Shown: in pieces, positions 1-9,800 of the stretch | Numbering within the stretch: position 1 is the stretch's first letter | How the letters are laid out: each line of letters begins with the position of its first letter | Virus record (IMG/VR): IMGVR_UViG_3300034121_001217 | Coordinates: 1-23,803 of that record | Strand: one strand, 5' to 3' | Source of the DNA: a virus | DNA: 23,803 nucleotides | Notes under the pieces: generated by a model | What the model was told of the DNA's origin: nothing | The model's database searches: none | The model's input: the letters and a program-made list of their open reading frames with translations, nothing else | Position numbers and translations under genes: made by a program

Positions 1-119
1 TTTATGAAGACGGAATAGATTATAATCAATATTGTTCTGTTAATATAATTGTAAAAGATGTTATTAGAGAAACTCTATCTGTCAAAATAAACGCAGCTAA
101 CAAAAATTCATTAAAATAA
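1..119 (+). CDS. C-terminal end of an upstream gene (partial)
   Basis: An open frame enters from the left edge with codons beginning at position 3 and closes with TAA at 117-119. It gives about 38 residues ending in NAANKNSLK. The last A of the stop is the first base of the next ATG (TAATG), so the two genes are probably translationally coupled. The fragment alternates hydrophobic and polar residues (CSVNIIVKDV), as a C-terminal beta strand would. Its place just before a baseplate wedge-like gene suggests another baseplate component, perhaps of the gp25 or gp6/J type. The fragment is too short to prove any family. Confidence 0.7.
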   Translation, partial: YEDGIDYNQYCSVNIIVKDVIRETLSVKINAANKNSLK

Positions 120-367
120 TGCATAAAGATTCTTTTTATAGAAAAATATATGAATCTTCTGAAGATCGAAAGAATCTAGGTTTTGATTATGCTAAAGAAG
201 GTTTACTAAACAGATTTTTATCTCCTGCACTTTATGGTAATCCTAGATTGGCTGAATTTTTAAATAGATTAGAACCTTTATTTATAGAATTAATTGAATC
301 CGTAAAAAGAATTCAATTCTTTTATAACTACACAATAGATAAAAACGATAGAAGATATAATTTCTAA
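119..367 (+). CDS. Small helical protein of the baseplate gene block, unknown function
   Basis: This encodes an 82-residue protein that I do not recognise. It is rich in charged and aromatic residues and looks mainly helical (for example LAEFLNRLEPLFIELIESVK at about residues 44-63). There is no signal peptide or membrane segment. It overlaps the upstream stop by one base, and its own stop overlaps the next ATG by one base (TAATG), so it sits in a coupled three-gene run ending in the wedge-like protein. No Shine-Dalgarno sequence precedes the start. The context suggests a small baseplate or wedge assembly factor. That role is inferred from position alone. Confidence 0.75.
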   Translation: MHKDSFYRKIYESSEDRKNLGFDYAKEGLLNRFLSPALYGNPRLAEFLNRLEPLFIELIESVKRIQFFYNYTIDKNDRRYNF

Positions 368-3300
368 TGTATCAATATTATAGATTTTACAACAAGAAAG
401 GCGAATATTGCAATTTTGATTATGATTCGGTAAATGATAAATGGACCGGAAGAATAGATATGAATATTATTTCGGAAGGATTAATAGAAAATTCTCAGAT
501 TTATATTCTAGAAGAAATAATAGATACCTCTAATGCGAATCAAAAAGCATATGCTTATCCACATACTTCGTATTCTTATACTGGATCTACATCAACCACT
601 CTATATGCCACTTTCGATACTAATTTACCGGTTGAAGAAGTATTTATTTATGACATAGGAACCGAAGATTCTTTAATAAAATTATATTCTAATGAATATA
701 TTTTAGATTATGATGCAGGTCCTACAATGGCAGGGCCGACTGCTGAATATCCTTTTATAAAAGAATCTTCGGTAATAACTTCAAAAGCTTTACAAATCAA
801 TATAGGATTTCAACCTTCTGATGAAGATCTTTATACTTCTATTTTGTATTTGAAAGATTCACAAGATCATATTCTAGCAGAAATAACTATTTACGGTGAA
901 GGAGAAGCAGAAGATGAAAGACTACGAGCTATATTAACTTCTTTAGGAAATGATATACTTCCTACGGATTCTATTATATTTGATACTAGCGATATAAACG
1001 AAGTAAATCCTGATTGGACTCTTTTAAACAGAAAAAGAAAAGAACTTCTTTTAGAGTATTATAACATATTCCCTTATATGGGATCTTATAAGGCTCTTAT
1101 TAATATTCTTAAATTTTATGGATATCAAAATGTTCATATGAGAGAATATTGGAAAAATGTAGATTTAACATCACCAAATTTTGGAAAATATAGACAAACT
1201 GATATAATTGATATATTTTCTAAAACTCCAGATCCTCAAATATCTAAATTAATTCCTAGTAAGATATACAAGAAAACTAATCTATTTGGTTTATTTTATG
1301 ATATAAATGTAGAATCCGGGGAATATGATGAAAATGGAGTTCCTTTAACCGAGGAAGTTTTTACATTTACTCCAGAAGAAGTACTTATCAAGATATTTGC
1401 TCTTAAAAGAAAATTAGTACAATATTTTCTTCCAATAAATGCTAAAATAGTAGATATTATTGGTGAAGCTATTTATTTTGCTAATTATGAAATTAGAAGT
1501 ATAACATCACAAAATAGAATAGATTCTGTATCTTTAGGAATTAAGCCTAAGTATGAAAATTATCCTAGTCCTAAAGGATATCTTAAAGATTTAAGAGCTC
1601 TTGAATTCTTAGGAGCACCAATCGGACCTGATTTAAATGCGGCTGGGTACTCTAATTACTATGTATATAGATTATATATAGATAATGGAGTAGATGCTTA
1701 CATTGGTTCCGTAGATACGTCTATTAGCATAGGAAGTACATCTGCCGGTAGAATTAAATTTTTCAATGACCCTAGAAGATTATCTGAAACTTACACTCAA
1801 CAAGAAGTATTAGATGCGGTTGTCAAATCTTTTAATAATCCTCAATATTCTTTTGGAAATAACACACAAGAAGGAATATCTTGGATTAAGGATAATTTCT
1901 ATGCTTATGGTGAAATTGATAATCCTGGATGGATTAGAATAGTACAGAAAAATCCTATTTCTGGATATACTGCAAGTCTTAATGTATATCCAGTAGGAGC
2001 AATATCTACTTATCCGGGTCCTACTAGCGTAGGTCCTATTGATATATCGCCTGGAGGGTCTTTTGGTGCTAGTGGTGCAACTATTTCTTTTTATAAATCT
2101 GCATATCTTGGATATTTTAATAAATCTGCAGTTTCTGTTGAAAATCTTAATGATGCACCAAATATATCTGTAGGATATCCTATAATTCTTAAGAATAAAT
2201 CGTTTGATATCACATGGGATAATGCGAATGTAACATTTAATCAAATAGATGTTATAGGACCTACTACAGGAACCTTATATTCTGCGTTTAATAATTCATA
2301 TATTTCATTATCTGGACCAAGTGGATGGACTTCTATTAGTCCTGGTCCATCTGGAGAAAATTTTATAGTTTCTGGAATAACTTATGGTGTCACCGGATTT
2401 CCGACAGATTTCCCTCATCAATTTAATTATTCATGGGATAATTTAGGATATTATTCTTATTACGATATGCAATGGATAATATCAAAAAATCTAGATAATA
2501 CTCCTGCTTTTTCTTTTGATAGTGGTCAAAGACCTATAGATGAAATAAATGAAATTGGAATATCTTTACCATATACCGGAAAATATACTGTTCAATTAAT
2601 ATTATGGGATTTATATAATAATAGATCTTTTATTATTGATGAAGATATTATAGAGGTAGAAATTCCTGAAGTTAATTTTATAGGTTGGTATACGAAAAGA
2701 GAATTAGATTATACATTCGATTCTCCTATATCTAAAGTACAAATAGATCATGTAGAAAAAAGACCTCCATTAGGAGCACCGCCAAAAGAGTTAACTTTAA
2801 ATGATTATGCTTCTACTTGGGATTTACCTTTACATCCTAATGAATCTTTAAGTATGGCAGATATATCTTTTAATTCTTTAGATTCTATAGAATTTTATCA
2901 AAGTATAGAAAATCCAATAGATAATCCTTTAGTAGATAGATATCCTTATAATTTTAATCTTATTGGTGAATCCGCTACATTAGATGATACTTATCATTTA
3001 TGGTGGGATAATACAGGAACTAGAATTACTCAATTTAAAATTGATGATTGTTGTCCTGACGGTCCTACTTCTGGTATAATATACATGACCAGAGCTAATT
3101 CAACTCTTGATATAATAGGAGCTACAATGAATTATGTTGTAGGACCTACAGGATGGACCGGTGCTACTAGCACATCTATTGCTGGAACTACTGGAGAAAT
3201 CGTTTATGTAGAATCTAATAAAAGAGCTTATTTATACAATGGCACAGAATGGAAATATGTTATAGATGAATTAGATGCAATAAAAATTCCAGTTACTGGA

Positions 3301-4206
3301 AGTACTGCAAATAGAAAAGAAGATACATTAACGGTTACTCAATATTTAAATAATGCTAATTCTTCGGATCATTCTATAATTTCTGATTTTATATATTATT
3401 ATGAAGAAGAATATGACGCATATTATAATTTAGTACCTTATGTTAAAGCAGCTTCTAAGAATTTTGACAAGGGAGGAAGACATAAAATTTCATATGAATC
3501 ATTTAATGGAGATTCTAAATCTTTCGAGACTGTTTATTATGGATATTTAGGAGATATTCCAACGCATTTTGAAATATATCAAATTCCTTCAATAGGACCT
3601 ACAGGATCTTTTACGGTATCTTATATTAAAGGAAATGCTAAAGAATTAGATTCTTCTTATACATATTATATAGGATCTACTTCCTTATCAGATTTATGCA
3701 ACGAATTAAATGGATCTACTGCACAAGCTCTTCCGGTTATTGGAGATTTTCTATATAATGTAGTTTATGGAGCTTCAGGTTGGAGTGGAGGAATTGGACC
3801 TACTAATATTACCGAAGTTAAGATTCAAGGAGTGGCTAAAGCATTTGTTGAACCTCAACAAATTGGAGTAACATATTCATCAGGATTAATAGGAAATTCA
3901 TATGGAAGATCTCTAATCAAGAATCCTACATGGAATGATATACGAATACTTAAATATACTGAAGAACTTCCTTTATTGACTACAATAAATTTCACATTTG
4001 ATAATTGTAAGATCTCAGGTAAAACTAAATTCTTTTGGACCTTAGAAAAGGAAGATGATCTAGATTTCTCAAATATATATTATAATAATCCGTATTTCTC
4101 TTACATGTTTACTCGTAAAGGAAGCTATTCTTTATCTTTGACAATCGAAGATTCTAATGGAAATACAAATACAATTAAAAAACGAGAATTAATAAAAATA
4201 GTATAA
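367..4206 (+). CDS. Large baseplate wedge-like protein with P2 gpI-like segment and PKD-like domains
   Basis: This 1279-residue protein is probably a baseplate wedge component. Residues about 195-265 resemble the phage tail protein I family (P2 gpI): a run ending KRKELLLEYYNIFPYMGS, then KALINILKFYGY and MREYW, matching the family pattern of a helical region, G-[ST]-x-x-A-[IL], a G-Y and an E-W. P2 gpI has under 200 residues, so this one carries long additions. Residues about 688-775 and 1195-1279 look like PKD/Ig-type beta domains, with KYTVQLILWD and SYSLSLTIEDSNGN strand patterns. Residues about 940-965 (EIVYVESNKRAYLYNGTEW) resemble a small module common at the ends of phage fibre proteins. 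Short GPT, GST and GPSG peptides are scattered through it. It starts at a TAATG overlap and ends one base before the next gene. The wedge role is a family-level inference; domain limits are approximate. Confidence 0.75.
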   Translation: MYQYYRFYNKKGEYCNFDYDSVNDKWTGRIDMNIISEGLIENSQIYILEEIIDTSNANQKAYAYPHTSYSYTGSTSTTLYATFDTNLPVEEVFIYDIGTEDSLIKLYSNEYILDYDAGPTMAGPTAEYPFIKESSVITSKALQINIGFQPSDEDLYTSILYLKDSQDHILAEITIYGEGEAEDERLRAILTSLGNDILPTDSIIFDTSDINEVNPDWTLLNRKRKELLLEYYNIFPYMGSYKALINILKFYGYQNVHMREYWKNVDLTSPNFGKYRQTDIIDIFSKTPDPQISKLIPSKIYKKTNLFGLFYDINVESGEYDENGVPLTEEVFTFTPEEVLIKIFALKRKLVQYFLPINAKIVDIIGEAIYFANYEIRSITSQNRIDSVSLGIKPKYENYPSPKGYLKDLRALEFLGAPIGPDLNAAGYSNYYVYRLYIDNGVDAYIGSVDTSISIGSTSAGRIKFFNDPRRLSETYTQQEVLDAVVKSFNNPQYSFGNNTQEGISWIKDNFYAYGEIDNPGWIRIVQKNPISGYTASLNVYPVGAISTYPGPTSVGPIDISPGGSFGASGATISFYKSAYLGYFNKSAVSVENLNDAPNISVGYPIILKNKSFDITWDNANVTFNQIDVIGPTTGTLYSAFNNSYISLSGPSGWTSISPGPSGENFIVSGITYGVTGFPTDFPHQFNYSWDNLGYYSYYDMQWIISKNLDNTPAFSFDSGQRPIDEINEIGISLPYTGKYTVQLILWDLYNNRSFIIDEDIIEVEIPEVNFIGWYTKRELDYTFDSPISKVQIDHVEKRPPLGAPPKELTLNDYASTWDLPLHPNESLSMADISFNSLDSIEFYQSIENPIDNPLVDRYPYNFNLIGESATLDDTYHLWWDNTGTRITQFKIDDCCPDGPTSGIIYMTRANSTLDIIGATMNYVVGPTGWTGATSTSIAGTTGEIVYVESNKRAYLYNGTEWKYVIDELDAIKIPVTGSTANRKEDTLTVTQYLNNANSSDHSIISDFIYYYEEEYDAYYNLVPYVKAASKNFDKGGRHKISYESFNGDSKSFETVYYGYLGDIPTHFEIYQIPSIGPTGSFTVSYIKGNAKELDSSYTYYIGSTSLSDLCNELNGSTAQALPVIGDFLYNVVYGASGWSGGIGPTNITEVKIQGVAKAFVEPQQIGVTYSSGLIGNSYGRSLIKNPTWNDIRILKYTEELPLLTTINFTFDNCKISGKTKFFWTLEKEDDLDFSNIYYNNPYFSYMFTRKGSYSLSLTIEDSNGNTNTIKKRELIKIV

Positions 4207-4207
4207 A

Positions 4208-4759
4208 ATGGCAATTTCTTTAACTACTTTAAATGGCACAGATTCTATCGCTTCAGCTAGAATCACCATTAACGACAATTTTTCTACATTAGGCAGTGCT
4301 CTTAATTCGGTTTTATCTATTTTAGATATAGCTACTGGATTTATAGATAACACTAGTTATGGTTCTAATAATAATATCAGGACTGAAAGTATTACTGCTA
4401 CTACAGGAATCACTATCAGTTCAGGCAATCTTACGATATCCAATGGTAATGCGGTTCTTAGTGGATCTATACAATTAGGATCTGGTACTAATGTAAATAT
4501 TAAGAAAAACTTACATAATTTAACTTCAGGTACAATTTACACATTAGATGTTTCAGGTTCTACTGGTATTACTGGATCAACACCAGTAGGAGCTTTAGTT
4601 ATTCCTAGATTATCTACTGCTAGTTATACCGATATAAGAACTCCTGAATTAGGATCTATAGTATACGATATAAGTACTGATAAACTTATGGTTTGTACTG
4701 GTACTACTAGTATTGCTGGTGCTACAGGAACTTGGACAATTATAGGATCACAATCATAA
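4208..4759 (+). CDS. Short tail-fibre-like protein with shared N-terminal docking motif
   Basis: This 183-residue protein is rich in Ser, Thr, Gly and Ile and looks almost entirely beta-structured, as in short phage fibres. Its first 28 residues (MAISLTTLNGTDSI, then INDNFSTL) align without large gaps with the start of the collagen-containing fibre encoded from 15323. This suggests a common attachment peptide. Residues about 48-110 hold repeated short strands (TATTGITISSGNLTISNGNA). The C-terminus (LGSIVYDISTDKLMVCTG, later TWTIIG) is the strand module often found at the end of fibre proteins, here interrupted by TTSIAGATG. It starts one base after the upstream stop. I infer a small trimeric fibre or fibre connector on the baseplate. 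Confidence 0.75.
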   Translation: MAISLTTLNGTDSIASARITINDNFSTLGSALNSVLSILDIATGFIDNTSYGSNNNIRTESITATTGITISSGNLTISNGNAVLSGSIQLGSGTNVNIKKNLHNLTSGTIYTLDVSGSTGITGSTPVGALVIPRLSTASYTDIRTPELGSIVYDISTDKLMVCTGTTSIAGATGTWTIIGSQS

Positions 4760-4770
4760 AAAATAAATAA

Positions 4771-6855
4771 ATGGCTACTCCATTAATTAATCCTCTTAGA
4801 GTACAAGGAGGTACATTCTATTCGTTTTCATCAGCAGTAAAAGATATACAAAAAACTTTTACTGACGATGATGCAAGATTTGTATTTTCTAAATTCGCTC
4901 TTTTAAATATTCCAGATGTTGCAACTCCAAATTCAACAAATAGAGAAAATTATATTGTATGGGAAGCTTTAGGATCTTATGCCGGAGGAGGAACTTCTTC
5001 GGTTCCATATTCTACTATAAATTCCGATAATAATATAAATATTGCTCAATCTTTTCAAAATTACGTTTTGAATTTTGAGGAATTAATCCTTAAAGGAAAT
5101 AACACTTTAGGAAAAGCTTATGATCCTACAGAATTATATACCACATCCGAAAGAATATTTTGGAGATGGTTGGCTCAATTAAATGCTATTCGTTTTAGAA
5201 ATGCATCAACTTCTACGGAATCTACAGCATCTTCAAGATATACAGAAGAAGACGAAACTACTTATTATAAGCGAATAGTAAAATATATTGGTGATATTGA
5301 CGTAGTCAACAATGTATCTAGAGGAGGTCATGCATATTCAGAAGTTTATATTAATGTCCCGACTCAACATGGAAATACACCTACTGTTTTATGGAAGACT
5401 TTTACGGATAATAATTATGCTCCTGGTAGACAATGGAAAGGATCTAATGGATTTGTTGAAGGTAGAGATAGCGGATCTACTCACCCAAGTGGATTAGATC
5501 TTAGAGCATTTTATGACGATGACGATCAAGATTATTACGAAACATATACATCTTTTGGTACAATTTCTAATGTTAATTTTAATGCGGTTGCTACGGGTGG
5601 AGGATCCGCAAAACCAGTTAGATTATCTAGAATGGATGGTGCCATTTTAGATTTTGAGCCATTTTCTTATACGGATATAGTTAATGACGGAACAATAACG
5701 TCTATAAGTGAATATAATATGACTGATAAGGCTGAGGATTTTACATTCAATGCTGCTCTAGTCTATTATGATACTTATTCTGCATCAAATCCTTCGGATA
5801 AAGCTACTAATCTATATGGAATACTTATTTTAGATGATTATGTAAACTCTGGAGCAGGTGCTTCTTATCTTAAAAGATTTGATAAATTTAAGCCTAATAG
5901 AATTACTAAATTAAATGGTAATGGATATAGTCTTAAGTTAGATATTCGGTTTGATACGTCAATTTCTAATTCAGGAGTAGAAACTTTGATAAATGATTAT
6001 AATACATTTTCAATGGATCTATTTATCGATGCTTCTACTAGAATGCAAGAAGCTGCCGAAATGTTTCTTGATACAGAAATTGATGTAATTGATATAAAGG
6101 ATAGATTGACTAAGCTAGAAAATTTTATGTTTAGTCAAGCACAAATCGACGAATTGTCACAAAGAATATCGATATTAGAACAATCTCTTATAAATGCTAA
6201 ATTAGCATTTTCTTCGTCTTCTACGATACTAGATTTAATTAATAAAAATGCAGATAATATAAATCAAATATTATCTGGAAATTTATCAGTTAATTTGACA
6301 TATAATACAGATGTACTTTATCAAGGTGATGGTATATTATTGGATAAATCTGTACCAAATCAAGTAAAAATTGTTAATAAAAATCAAGGATATACTAATT
6401 TTTCAATTTGTAAAAATTCATCTACTATATATAATCCTCAAAAGACTTTGAAATCTACTGCTAATAATGGAATAGATCCAAATTCTTTAGCAGATAATAA
6501 TATTTTAGTTCTTGGAGCATATACTAATTATTTTAAGCAATTAAATGATTCTCATGAAAACGTTAACGCTCTTTCAGGGATAGAAATTTTTCAAGATGAT
6601 CTTTATATAAATATTGATGATACGAATTCTTGGCAAAAAGGTCAATCTTTTAGAATAGTTTTTGCAGATCCTATTGATATTAATAATTTCACAATATATA
6701 TTAAAACTGATTCTGCTAATAAATTAGGAAGTGGAATATTTGGAATTACTGTAGGAACTGTAATACCTAGTATGCTAATTTCTGATAGACCAATAATTGA
6801 TATTATTTGCACGGACGAAAGTTTATATAAATTCAACATAGACATAATCAGATAA
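4771..6855 (+). CDS. Phage structural protein with central coiled coil, probable baseplate/tail component
   Basis: This 694-residue protein has no catalytic motif, signal peptide or membrane segment. Residues 1-160 are mixed and aromatic-rich (GGTFYSFSSAVKDIQKTF, later FWRWLAQLNAIRFRN). Residues about 165-420 look beta-rich. Residues about 445-505 form a heptad-like helix (LTKLENFMFSQAQIDELSQR, then ISILEQSLINAKL), a likely trimeric coiled coil. Residues about 510-694 form a further beta domain (NLTYNTDVLYQGDGILLD). A head, coiled coil and tip layout is typical of virion fibres and baseplate spikes. Its start follows an A-rich leader with no Shine-Dalgarno sequence. It lies 11 bases after the short fibre gene and one base before the next structural gene. 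The exact role is not recognisable from sequence. Confidence 0.75.
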   Translation: MATPLINPLRVQGGTFYSFSSAVKDIQKTFTDDDARFVFSKFALLNIPDVATPNSTNRENYIVWEALGSYAGGGTSSVPYSTINSDNNINIAQSFQNYVLNFEELILKGNNTLGKAYDPTELYTTSERIFWRWLAQLNAIRFRNASTSTESTASSRYTEEDETTYYKRIVKYIGDIDVVNNVSRGGHAYSEVYINVPTQHGNTPTVLWKTFTDNNYAPGRQWKGSNGFVEGRDSGSTHPSGLDLRAFYDDDDQDYYETYTSFGTISNVNFNAVATGGGSAKPVRLSRMDGAILDFEPFSYTDIVNDGTITSISEYNMTDKAEDFTFNAALVYYDTYSASNPSDKATNLYGILILDDYVNSGAGASYLKRFDKFKPNRITKLNGNGYSLKLDIRFDTSISNSGVETLINDYNTFSMDLFIDASTRMQEAAEMFLDTEIDVIDIKDRLTKLENFMFSQAQIDELSQRISILEQSLINAKLAFSSSSTILDLINKNADNINQILSGNLSVNLTYNTDVLYQGDGILLDKSVPNQVKIVNKNQGYTNFSICKNSSTIYNPQKTLKSTANNGIDPNSLADNNILVLGAYTNYFKQLNDSHENVNALSGIEIFQDDLYINIDDTNSWQKGQSFRIVFADPIDINNFTIYIKTDSANKLGSGIFGITVGTVIPSMLISDRPIIDIICTDESLYKFNIDIIR

Positions 6856-6856
6856 A

Positions 6857-9800
6857 ATGGATACTAAATATTCGCTAACCACCTTACTCAATAATCTGTT
6901 AAAACTTCAAAATAACGGATATCAAATAATTACTAAATTATCTGACGTTGTTTCTTCAAATGCAGATGTAGTTGAAGTAGATGTAATGGATGGTTCTGGA
7001 ATCATACAGAAAGTTTACGTACCTTCTTATGGATCTATTAAAAATCAATTAGTTAAGCTAGAAAATGATATCAAAAGTATTTCCGGAATAGGAGATACTT
7101 CTTCATCTGTACAATTATCTGATGGATCTTTCAGAAAGATTTTAATTTCTTCTTTACAAAAAGAAGCAGCTGATATTAAATCTATGCAGCTACCAACTAC
7201 TTTTGCTAAAAAAGAAAATTGGTTTTTTGAATCATTTATGAATCCTCTACTTTATGTTTCATTTGATCTTACAAATCAAATCAAATTTGAAACTGAAAAG
7301 ATAGAAGTTGCTAGATATATTCTTAATTTAGATACTGATGAAAAACTTAGAATATTTAATACGAAATTCTTTAGAAAATCTGATGTAAAATTTCAGGAAT
7401 TTGTAAAGACTTTATTAGATTATGATATCAAATTCTTTTTAGATAAAGATATGATAGATATGCCTGCTAGAACTTTAAGATTCTCAGGTAATTTTACAGT
7501 CACTAATATTTTTGATGATACTATCTCAGAAACTGTTAATAATTCAACAGTTCAAAAAAGAGTATTAAGAGTTAAGCTTGATAAGCTAACTTATGATGAT
7601 AGTCAATCTAATTATTTAAGCACACAACAGTTAAAAATTGGTGATTCTTTAGTTGTTAATTCCGAAAGAAATAATACTAGATACGAAATCATTAATATTG
7701 AACCTTCTACAAGAACAGTATCTCTTAGATTGATTGAAGGTTTTGATCCAATTTTAATAGGATCTAATGTTTTATCTTTCTATGGTGAAGATCTTGCTAC
7801 TGTGAATGCCGAAGTTGCTATAGGATTTAACGAATATTGCGTAATTTTCATAAAGCCTATAGATCCTGATTCTAGAATTCAATCTGTTAATTGGTCACCA
7901 GGTGTTGGAATGTACACAAATGATCTTAATATCATAGATCCTGTTACTGGAAGAACTATATCACTTTCTACATATTATCAAAATGAAGTTGTAGATTTTG
8001 GAGCTTATTTATACTCTACGGTAAAAGATAAAACTCCTTCTTCGATATATGGAATTAAGCCTGGAATCCCTGCATTAGATTCTACAAATTTTCAAGTCTT
8101 TCAGATAAATGAACATTTGACTACTTCGGGATCTCTTGAATCTTTACAGAAACTACAATCTGATAAACTCAGAGTACAATCTCAAGTATCTTCTTTAGAT
8201 AAATCTATTTCTCAATTAAGAACAAAAATACAAACTACAAAGTATTCTTCACAGAAACTTTTAGATACTGATAATAATCAGCTAAGTAAATTAATTAATG
8301 ATAGATCTTCACAATCTACTTTATATTCTTCTATTATAGATGATATTAATAAAATTTCTACATCTGAAAATGTAGAAAATCTTAATCCTAAATATAGAGT
8401 CAGAGGATTTTTTCCAATACCAGAAGCTAAAACTTCTGAACGTACTGCTCCACAAGAAGTAGTACAATTTAGCATACAATATAGATATGTAAAGAAAGAT
8501 GGATCTGCTAATCAACCACAACAAATAGAATTTGTCGATAATGATGGTCAATCAAGAAGAGGAACTTTTTCTCCTTGGGTAGAATATAAATCAGAAGTTA
8601 GAAAAAGAAGATTAGATCCAAATACCGGTATAGCTTCTTGGTCTGTTGAAGATGTAGAGAATGCCGATACTGTAAATATTAATCAAATAGATATTGCAAT
8701 TCAACAAGGAGAATCAGTAGAATTTAGAGTAAAATCTATTTCCGAAGCTGGATGGCCAGTTACTCCTTTAGAATCTGAATATTCCGATATAATTAGAGTA
8801 GATTTTCCTTCAAAATTTGAATCTATTCCTACTGCTACTTCTATTGTAGAACAAGCAAAAAAGGAACAAGTTAGAGTAGAACTTCAAGCTGAATTAGTTA
8901 ATATGAATTTAGATAAAGTTTCTGCCAATACTATTTCACAAAATGGTAAATTTTATACAGCGGATTCTGTTCATTTAGCTTCTGGATTTTTAACTCCAGA
9001 AAATAATATTATCAGTCTATTTGATAAATTAAATCAAATGGATCAGGAATTAGCTAGAGTACGGTCGTTAATTTCTAATACTAAAGGTCTATTAACGGTA
9101 TCCTTAATCGATGAGGATGGACAAGAATATATAGTTGAAAATAATTCAACCATTAGAATTTTTGCTGGTAATTATAAAGATCAAGTGTCTTCTCTTTCCG
9201 TTAAAAAAGGAGCAATTATCACAAAGAATTATTTTGTAAAAATAACGAATACCGAATCTTCGGTATTAGAGCTATTTTCAAGAGCATATGGATCTAAATA
9301 TACACGAATAAATTCATCTTTTGTAAATGGAGATGGATATAATGGAAGTGATTTTGATTATAATGTCCTTAGACGTTATGATTTTGTTCCTATTGGATTA
9401 TCTAATCCTTCTAGTTCTGATATTTCAGGATATAGTTTCATAAATCAAATTCCTGACCAATCTTCTCAAGTTAGAAGTCAATTTATAAATTCTAGATATG
9501 TAACCGTTGACGGAAAGAATTCTTTATATAACAATATAATAGGAAGCGGAGCAAATCAAATAATAACATCTAAATATTATGTTAGTACCAACAATAATTC
9601 TGCTGCCAATTCAATAGATGATGTAGAATGGTTAGGCAATATTCCTCCTTCTTTTAGCGGATATCCAAATGGAACTATTGGGACTGATTTTGTTTGGAAA
9701 GGTGGTACCGGAAATAATGACGTAATCCCTTTCACATCAATTCTACCTACAGAATATGCCGAAAGAATATTAGTACATATCAATCATCCTGAAATTTCGG

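Noticed and set aside
1810-2244. 144-codon open frame on the minus strand
   Set aside because: It lies wholly within the wedge-like gene, has a low-complexity Arg/Ile/Tyr/Ser composition typical of reverse-strand reading of A+T-rich coding DNA, and no gene in the window uses the minus strand.
119-4206. Possible programmed frameshift joining the 82-residue and 1279-residue frames
   Set aside because: The junction is an ordinary TAATG stop/start overlap with no slippery sequence, and the same arrangement recurs at 19704 and 23545.
8278-8551. Overlapping minus-strand open frames of 65 and 76 codons
   Set aside because: They are shadows of the 1186-residue structural gene; the + strand frame carries a coherent coiled coil and Fn3-like domain here.
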